Shown here: one piece after another, positions 59,032-64,000 of the stretch
Layout of the letters: every line of letters begins with the position of its first letter
Numbering within the stretch: position 1 is the stretch's first letter
Assembly: GCF_015711605.1 (NCBI RefSeq)
Contig: NZ_JABTEZ010000006.1
Location: forward strand, 124,001-188,000
DNA from: Planomonospora sp. ID67723
GTDB lineage: Bacteria > Actinomycetota > Actinomycetes > Streptosporangiales > Streptosporangiaceae
Direction of reading: 5' to 3'
DNA: 64,000 bases
Notes under the pieces: generated by a model
Database searches by the model: none
Seen by the model: only the letters and a program-made list of their open reading frames with translations
What the model was told of the DNA's origin: nothing
Made by a program: the position numbers and the translations under genes

Positions 59032-60206
59032 GCGTCCCCGTCCCGGAGGGGAGCGGGACCTCGCCCGAGACGGCATCCGACGCGCTGGCAGGATTCACCA
59101 TCGGGGTCACCGCGACCCGGCGGCGGGAGGAGTTCTGCGCGCTGCTGGAACGGCGGGGCGCGCGGGTGGTCTCGGCGCCGGCGATCCGGCTGGTGCCGCT
59201 GGCCGAGGACGCCGACCTGCTGGCCGCGACCCGGGCCAGCCTGGAGGGTCCGATCGACGACGTGGTGATCACTACCGGGGTCGGGTTCCGCGGCTGGATG
59301 GCCGCGGCCGAGGGCTGGGGCCTGTCGGGCGACCTCGCGGCGCACCTGGCCTCGGCCCGGCTGCTGACCCGGGGGCCCAAGGCGCGCGGCGCGGTCAGGG
59401 CGGCCGGGCTGAACGACCACTGGACCCCGGCGACCGAGTCGTGCGAGGAGGTCAAGCAGCACCTGCTCGCCCAGGACCTGCGCGGCCGCCGGATCGCGGT
59501 GCAGCTGCACGGGGAGCCGCTGACCGGCTTCGTGGCCGCGCTGCGCGAGGCCGGAGCCGAGGTCATCGAGGTCCCGGTCTACCGGTGGCTGCCCTACCGC
59601 GACCCCTCGCCGCTACGCCGCCTGATCAGCCAGGCGATCTCCGGCGGGGTGGACGCGGTGGCCTTCACCAGCGCCCCGGCGGTGCTGGCCATGCTCGGCG
59701 CGGCCCGCGCCGACGGGCTGGAGGAGGCGCTGCTCGCGGCCTTCGCCGGCCGGGTGGTCGCCGCCTGCGTGGGCCCGGTCACCGCGGAGCCGCTGGAGAC
59801 CCGCGGCGTGCCGACCGTGCAGCCCGAACGCTCCCGCCTGGGCTCGCTGGCCCGCGCGCTCGCCCGGCACCTGCCCGAGCACGGTGTCACCCGGCTGGTC
59901 GCCGGCGGTCACACGCTGGAGATCCGCGGCCACGCCGTCGTCGTGGACGGCGAGCTCCGGCCGTTGCCGCCCGCCCCGATGGCGGTGCTCAAGCGCCTGG
60001 CCGACAAACCCGGTCACGTGGTGGCCCGCTCCGAGCTGCGGACCGTCCTGCCCGGCGGGCCGTCGCGCGACTCGGCCGAGCACGCGGTCGAGATGGCCGT
60101 CACCCGGCTGCGCCGCGCCCTCGGCCCGGCCGGGATCGTCGAGACGGTCGTCAAGCGGGGGTATCGGCTGGCCTGTGATCGGGAGGCTCAAGCCGCAGCT
60201 CTCTGA
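59028..60206 (+). CDS. nnaR: NnaR-like regulator: uroporphyrinogen-III synthase domain plus winged helix
   Basis: The 392-residue protein joins a HemD-like domain (about 18-265: FTIGVTATRRREEFCALLER, ITTGVGFRGW, AVAFTSAPAVLAML, VVAACVGPVTAEPL) to a C-terminal OmpR-type winged helix (about 300-385: MAVLKRLADKPGHVVARSEL, EMAVTRLRRALG, VKRGYRLA). This is the architecture of NnaR of Streptomyces coelicolor, which controls nitrate/nitrite assimilation genes with GlnR. Its operon position directly after nirD supports the assignment. A role in sirohaem synthesis for NirB is an alternative. Confidence 0.9.
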   Translation: MSVPVPEGSGTSPETASDALAGFTIGVTATRRREEFCALLERRGARVVSAPAIRLVPLAEDADLLAATRASLEGPIDDVVITTGVGFRGWMAAAEGWGLSGDLAAHLASARLLTRGPKARGAVRAAGLNDHWTPATESCEEVKQHLLAQDLRGRRIAVQLHGEPLTGFVAALREAGAEVIEVPVYRWLPYRDPSPLRRLISQAISGGVDAVAFTSAPAVLAMLGAARADGLEEALLAAFAGRVVAACVGPVTAEPLETRGVPTVQPERSRLGSLARALARHLPEHGVTRLVAGGHTLEIRGHAVVVDGELRPLPPAPMAVLKRLADKPGHVVARSELRTVLPGGPSRDSAEHAVEMAVTRLRRALGPAGIVETVVKRGYRLACDREAQAAAL

Positions 60207-60786
60207 CGATCTCCTCGGCGCTGTCGTCCCGGGAGGGGACGAAGTCGGTGCCGACGAACAACTCGTAGTAGGCGTGCCGGAAACAGCCGGCGAGCAACAG
60301 GCGGGCGCTGGCCAGCGGGTCGACGCCGGGAGCGATCCGCCCTGCGCGCTGTTCGGCCGCCAGGTACTCGGTCAGCGGGACGACCTCCGACATGGGGCCG
60401 AGCTCGGTGTCCTTCATCGCCTCGCGGAAGCGGACGGTGACCGAGGGGGAGGTGAAGGCGGGCAGCGCCGCCGACTGGACCTCCGCGTAGTAGTCGATGC
60501 CCGCCCGCGCGATGGGCAGGAGGTTCTCGCCGACCCGGCCCTTGCCGACCAGGTGCATGAGGTCGTCGAGGATCTTCAGCCAGACCGGGAGCCGGTCCTG
60601 GAGCAGGGCGAGGAACATGTCGACCGCCTGCCCGGGGGTGACGGCCCCCCGCAGGCCCGGATAGGGCCCGGAACCCTGGAGCATGCCGGCCTCACCGTCC
60701 TCGCGCTTCATGAATACGGCCATCTCAAGAACGCGGCGTCGCGTCTCCTGTGCTTTCTGGTGCGGGTCGAGCTGGGGAGTCGCCAT
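60151..60786 (-). CDS. TetR-like protein apparently lacking the DNA-binding helix-turn-helix
   Basis: From ATG 60786 the 211-residue product begins ATPQLDPHQKAQETRRRVLE, like the first helix of a TetR regulator. It then passes straight to MAVFMKREDGEAGMLQGSGP and a helical ligand-binding domain (VDMFLALLQDRLPVWLKILD, LLLAGCFRHAYYELFVGTDF). The expected HTH residues (GVSKGALY-type) are absent and no frame upstream supplies them. It overlaps the 3' end of nnaR convergently by 56 bases. It may be a relic or a ligand-binding protein without DNA binding. Confidence 0.6.
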   Translation of the reverse strand: MATPQLDPHQKAQETRRRVLEMAVFMKREDGEAGMLQGSGPYPGLRGAVTPGQAVDMFLALLQDRLPVWLKILDDLMHLVGKGRVGENLLPIARAGIDYYAEVQSAALPAFTSPSVTVRFREAMKDTELGPMSEVVPLTEYLAAEQRAGRIAPGVDPLASARLLLAGCFRHAYYELFVGTDFVPSRDDSAEEIVRELRLEPPDHRPADTPA

Positions 60787-61092
60787 GGTTGCCCTAACGT
60801 GCGCAGTCACATGGACAAGGGTCGGCGTGGTGATGGCGCCATTCATCGATGTTTATCGAGACGTGTTTCTCCTGGTTACGAAAGCGTTGTGGACGGGCGT
60901 TCCGAGCTCCGGGTGAACCGGGCGGAGCGGCTGGAGACTGATTATTACCCGAAACCAGGGAGAAATGGTGTAAACGATGGTAACTATGTGCTGTGTGTTT
61001 CGGCCGCCTCCGTCACGGCCGCCCGCCGCCCCGCCGGGTGCCCGGCGGCACCCGGCCACGGAGGGCCCGGGCCGCTCGGCCGCCTGTGCCCC
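60787..61092. other. A+T-richer intergenic stretch upstream of the TetR-like gene
   Basis: No gene is supported. The centre (60840-61000) has GGTTAC-GAAAGC, TTACCCGAAACC and GGTAACTATG, vaguely GlnR-like half-sites. It is the likely promoter region of the minus-strand gene. Confidence 0.35.
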
Positions 61093-61947
61093 TCAGCCGT
61101 CGGTGTCGCGGTCGCGGCGGCGCAGGTAGCGCTCGAACTCCGCGGCGATGGCGTCCCCGCTCGCCTCGGGCAGCTCGGTGGCGTCCTTGCGCTCCTCCAG
61201 CTCCCTGACGTAGTCGGCGACCTCGGTGTCCTGAGCGGCCAGCTCGTCGACGCCGTGCTCCCAGGCCCTGGCCTCCTCGGCCAGATCGCCCAGCGGCATC
61301 GGGATGTCGAGCAGGTCCTCCATCCGGCTCAGCAGGGCCAGGGTCGCCTTGGGGTTGGGCGGCTGGGCCACGTAGTGCGGGACCGAGGCCCACAGCGAGA
61401 CCGCGGGCAGGCCTGCGGCGCCGAGGGCCTGCTGCAGCACGCCGACGATGCCGGTGGGGCCCTCGTAGCGGGTCAGCTCCAGGTTGATCGCCCGCGCCAG
61501 CCCCTCGTCGGTCGCCGCGCCGACGACCGGCACCGGGCGGGTGTGCGGCGAGTCGTTGAGCAGCGCGCCGAGCAGCACCGCCAGCTCCACGCCCAGCTCG
61601 CGGCAGACCGCGACGATCTCCGCGCAGAAGGAGCGCCAGCGCATGTTGGGCTCGATGCCGCGCAGCAGGACCACGTCGCGGCTGCTGCCCGGCGGCCTGG
61701 CCACCAGGAGCCTGGTGGTGGGCCAGGTGATCGAGCGGGTCAGTCCCTCGCCCATCTCGACGATCGGGCGGCTGACCTGGAAGTCGTAGTAGTCCTCCGG
61801 GTCGAGGGAGACGAGCTCGGTGGCCTTCCACTCGCTCTCGAGGTGCGCGACCACTCCGCTCGAGGCCTCGCCCGCGTCGTTCCACCCCTCGAACGCGGCG
61901 ATCAGCACCGGGTCGACGAGCTCGGGTAGACCTTCGAGTTCGATCAC
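61093..61947 (-). CDS. PAC2-family protein (proteasome-assembly-chaperone-like)
   Basis: The 284-residue protein has the PAC2 pattern: DPVLIAAFEGWNDAGEASSG, YYDFQVSRPIVEMGEG, LLRGIEPNMRWRSFCAEIVA and GLPAVSLWASVPHYVAQPPN. Actinobacterial members accompany proteasome-bearing genomes, and the role is unproved. The start is GTG 61947 with GAGGAGGCGGCGC upstream. The C-terminus is a charged helix ending RRRDRDTDG. Confidence 0.9.
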   Translation of the reverse strand: MIELEGLPELVDPVLIAAFEGWNDAGEASSGVVAHLESEWKATELVSLDPEDYYDFQVSRPIVEMGEGLTRSITWPTTRLLVARPPGSSRDVVLLRGIEPNMRWRSFCAEIVAVCRELGVELAVLLGALLNDSPHTRPVPVVGAATDEGLARAINLELTRYEGPTGIVGVLQQALGAAGLPAVSLWASVPHYVAQPPNPKATLALLSRMEDLLDIPMPLGDLAEEARAWEHGVDELAAQDTEVADYVRELEERKDATELPEASGDAIAAEFERYLRRRDRDTDG

Positions 61948-62014
61948 GCGCCGCCTCCTCTTTGCCGCCTCGTCCTACCTCGGCATAAGCCTATGCGGTG
62001 AGGGGGCCTCCGCG

Positions 62015-62473
62015 TCACCTCCCGGTGGTGGTGTGGACGATCAATACGTCACAGCCGGCGCGGTGGGAGACCGCCGAGGGCACCGAGCCGAGCAGCCGCC
62101 CGGCGAGGCTGTTGAGCCCCCGGTTGCCGACGACCAGCAGGTCCGCCCGGTGCCTGCCGGCCAGGGTGACCAGCGCGTCGACCGCCTCGCCCTCCTCTGC
62201 GGCCAGTTCGATCTTCCGTGCCCCGGCGGCGACCGCGTGCTCGCGGGCGGCGCGCAGCGCGTCGTCGGCCGGGGTGGAGCCGCTCACCTTGTAGGACAGC
62301 TCGCCGAGCACGTCGGCGGCGGCGCTGCGGTCGCGCTCGCGCATCGGAAGGTAGGCGCAGGCCAGGACCAGGGTGGCGTCGGTCGCGGCGGCGAGGGAGG
62401 CGGCGGCCGTGACCGCCCGGAAGGAGGAGGCGGAGCCGTCGGTGCCGACGAGGATGGTCTGGTAGGTCGCCAT
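62015..62473 (-). CDS. universal stress protein (UspA family)
   Basis: This single-domain 152-residue Usp starts at ATG 62473 with TYQTILVGTDGSASSFRAVT. It ends with the ATP-binding signature LLVVGNRGLNSLAGRLLGSV followed by SHRAGCDVLIVH, fitting the G2xG9xS/T pattern of ATP-binding members. A longer in-frame start at 62512 is unlikely. It is divergent from metH. Confidence 0.92.
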   Translation of the reverse strand: MATYQTILVGTDGSASSFRAVTAAASLAAATDATLVLACAYLPMRERDRSAAADVLGELSYKVSGSTPADDALRAAREHAVAAGARKIELAAEEGEAVDALVTLAGRHRADLLVVGNRGLNSLAGRLLGSVPSAVSHRAGCDVLIVHTTTGR

Positions 62474-62521
62474 CGGGTACCTCGCAGGGGATCGGGCCCG
62501 GAGCGCGCTCACGGGGAGGGT

Positions 62522-62542
62522 AATTGGACTTGGAGTTCAATT
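62522..62542. promoter_or_regulatory. near-perfect palindrome between usp and metH
   Basis: AATTGGACT-TGG-AGTTCAATT has 9-bp arms with one mismatch and a 3-base centre, in the 117-bp divergent promoter region. It is a candidate MarR/TetR-type operator. Confidence 0.45.
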
Positions 62543-62590
62543 GCCACCATGAACGATAGCGCCCGGCCGGTTCCCAGTAAGCTTTGCCCC

Positions 62591-64000
62591 ATGACAAACG
62601 CGCCGTCCTTCCGTGAAGTCCTGGCCGAGCGAGTGATGGTCGCCGACGGGGCCATGGGGACGATGTTGCAGGCCCACGACGTCACGCTCGACGACTTCGA
62701 GGGCCACGAGGGCTGCAACGAGGTGCTCAACGTCACCCGTCCCGACATCGTCCGGGCCGTGCACGACGCCTACTTCGAGGTGGGGGTCGACTGCGTGGAG
62801 ACCAACACCTTCGGCGCCAACCTCGCCGCGCTGGGCGAGTACGACATCTCCGAGCGGGTCTTCGCCTACTCGGAGGCGGGCGCCCGGGTCGCGCGCGAGG
62901 CCGCCGACCACTGGTCCACCCCCGGCCGGCCCCGCTTCGTGCTGGGCTCCATCGGCCCCGGCACCAAGCTGCCCACCCTCGGGCACAAGCCGTACGGCGA
63001 GCTGCGCGACGCCTACTACGACAACGCGGCCGGCCTGATCTCCGGCGGCGCCGACGCCCTGATCATCGAGACCTCGCAGGACCTGCTCCAGGTCAAGGCC
63101 GCGGTCGTCGGCGCGCACCGGGCCATCGCCGACGCGGGCCGGGACGTGCCGATCATCGCCCAGGTCACCATCGAGACCAACGGCGCGATGCTGCTCGGCT
63201 CGGAGATCGGCGCGGCGCTGACCGCGATCGAGCCGCTCGGCGTCGACGTGATCGGGCTCAACTGCGCCACCGGTCCGGCCGAGATGAGCGAGCACCTGCG
63301 CTACCTGGCCCGGCACGCGCGGGTCCGGCTCTCCTGCATGCCCAACGCCGGGCTGCCGGTGCTGACCTCCGACGGCGCCTACTACCCGCTCGGTCCCGAC
63401 GAGCTGGCCGACGCGCACGAGAACTTCACCCGGGCCTTCGGCCTGTCGATCGTCGGCGGCTGCTGCGGCACCACCCCCGAGCACCTGCGCAAGGTCGTCG
63501 AGCGGGTCCGCGGCCAGGAGGTCGCCGCCCGCCGCCCGCGGCCCGACGCCGGCGCCTCCTCTCTCTACCAGCACGTGCCCTTCCGGCAGGACACCTCCTA
63601 CCTGGCCATCGGCGAGCGGACCAACGCCAACGGCTCCAAGGCCTTCCGCGAGGCCATGCTCGCCGGGAACTGGGAGGAGTGCGTCGAGATCGCCCGGGCC
63701 CAGGCCCGCGACGGCGCGCACCTGCTCGACCTGTGCGTCGACTACGTCGGCCGTGACGGCGCCGGCGACATGCGGGAGCTGGCGTTCCGCTTCGCCACCG
63801 CCTCCACGCTGCCGATCATGCTCGACTCCACCGAGCCCGCCGTGCTGGAGGCGGGGCTGGAGATGCTCGGCGGGCGCGCGGTCGTCAACTCGGTCAACTA
63901 CGAGGACGGAGCCGGCCCGGACTCCCGCTTCACCAAGATCATGGAGCTGGTCCGGGAGCACGGCGCCGCGGTGGTCGCGCTGACCATCGACGAGGAGGGC
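62591..64000 (+). CDS. metH: methionine synthase MetH, 5' part (runs off right edge)
   Basis: The visible 470 residues cover the homocysteine-binding TIM barrel: MVADGAMGTMLQAHDVTLDD, NTFGANLAALG, GLNCATGPAEMSEHL and SIVGGCCGTTPEHLRKV, holding the zinc Cys residues. The start of the folate barrel follows (AIGERTNANGSKAFREAMLA, HLLDLCVDYVGRDG). The enzyme makes Met from homocysteine with methyl-THF and cobalamin. The reading frame remains open to the window edge; cobalamin and reactivation domains lie outside. The ATG at 62591 fits the family N-terminus. No cobalamin riboswitch was recognised upstream. Confidence 0.95.
   Translation, partial: MTNAPSFREVLAERVMVADGAMGTMLQAHDVTLDDFEGHEGCNEVLNVTRPDIVRAVHDAYFEVGVDCVETNTFGANLAALGEYDISERVFAYSEAGARVAREAADHWSTPGRPRFVLGSIGPGTKLPTLGHKPYGELRDAYYDNAAGLISGGADALIIETSQDLLQVKAAVVGAHRAIADAGRDVPIIAQVTIETNGAMLLGSEIGAALTAIEPLGVDVIGLNCATGPAEMSEHLRYLARHARVRLSCMPNAGLPVLTSDGAYYPLGPDELADAHENFTRAFGLSIVGGCCGTTPEHLRKVVERVRGQEVAARRPRPDAGASSLYQHVPFRQDTSYLAIGERTNANGSKAFREAMLAGNWEECVEIARAQARDGAHLLDLCVDYVGRDGAGDMRELAFRFATASTLPIMLDSTEPAVLEAGLEMLGGRAVVNSVNYEDGAGPDSRFTKIMELVREHGAAVVALTIDEEG

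Noticed and set aside
62474-62590. Cobalamin riboswitch upstream of metH
   Set aside because: The divergent interval is only 117 bp and lacks a B12-box-like sequence. It is too short for the aptamer.

Overview
The window is about 71-74% G+C by eye, with actinobacterial codon use, GTG/TTG starts, mycothiol biosynthesis (mshC), an InhA-type enoyl reductase, an NnaR-type nitrate regulator, an EACC1 protein, and the phosphatase/DUF3090/SCO1664 triad next to mshC. I read it as a chromosomal segment of a filamentous actinomycete, most likely of the Streptosporangiales. The genus is inference. No rRNA, tRNA, CRISPR array or replication origin was recognised.

Layout. 1-4.7 kb: a dynamin-like GTPase with a coupled acidic partner, a divergent ECF sigma factor, a membrane-anchored lipoprotein with a GrpE-like C-terminus, and a small protein of five exactly 13-residue Ca-binding-type repeats. 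5-13.4 kb: GH15 glucoamylase/trehalase, a divergent YczE-MocR pair, a TRIC channel, a long-chain acyl-CoA synthetase and two secreted Ig-like proteins. 13.4-17.1 kb: a phenolic-lipid locus of srsABC type (type III PKS, methyltransferase, flavoprotein) opposite a UbiA prenyltransferase. 17.1-22.4 kb: a frameshifted relic, RtcB, a membrane protein with a triplicated start site, an orphan EACC1, a hydrolase and a truncated HAD gene. This stretch looks accessory and decaying.

22.4-30.8 kb holds the most novel-looking part. It is an eight-gene, mostly overlapping operon: membrane protein, GT2, CofD/YvcK-like protein, HAD phosphatase, nucleotidyltransferase, GT4, flippase, GT4. It appears to build and export a surface glycan or glycolipid. 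Three perfect LacI/CebR-type palindromes (TGGGAGCGCTCCCA) sit inside a 95-bp tandem repeat between its first and second genes.

31-38 kb: small secreted and membrane genes, moaA with an IS630 element inserted exactly in its stop codon, mobA, DUF6457, dodecin. 38-45 kb: a C45-type hydrolase, TldD/PmbA, fabG-inhA. 45-50.9 kb: aldo/keto reductase, the mshC neighbourhood and a peptide deformylase that appears to be coupled to a 15-codon leader peptide. 51-60.2 kb: nitrate assimilation (narK, nasA, a BFD-type FAD reductase, nirB, nirD, nnaR) with two GlnR-like boxes. This fits the molybdenum-cofactor genes moaA/mobA upstream. The right end holds a TetR-like protein lacking its helix-turn-helix, PAC2, a universal stress protein and the 5' part of metH.

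A recurring feature is short tandem duplication at gene boundaries (17, 24, 95, 54-offset and 15 bp), several of which duplicate start codons, Shine-Dalgarno sequences or stop-codon regions.
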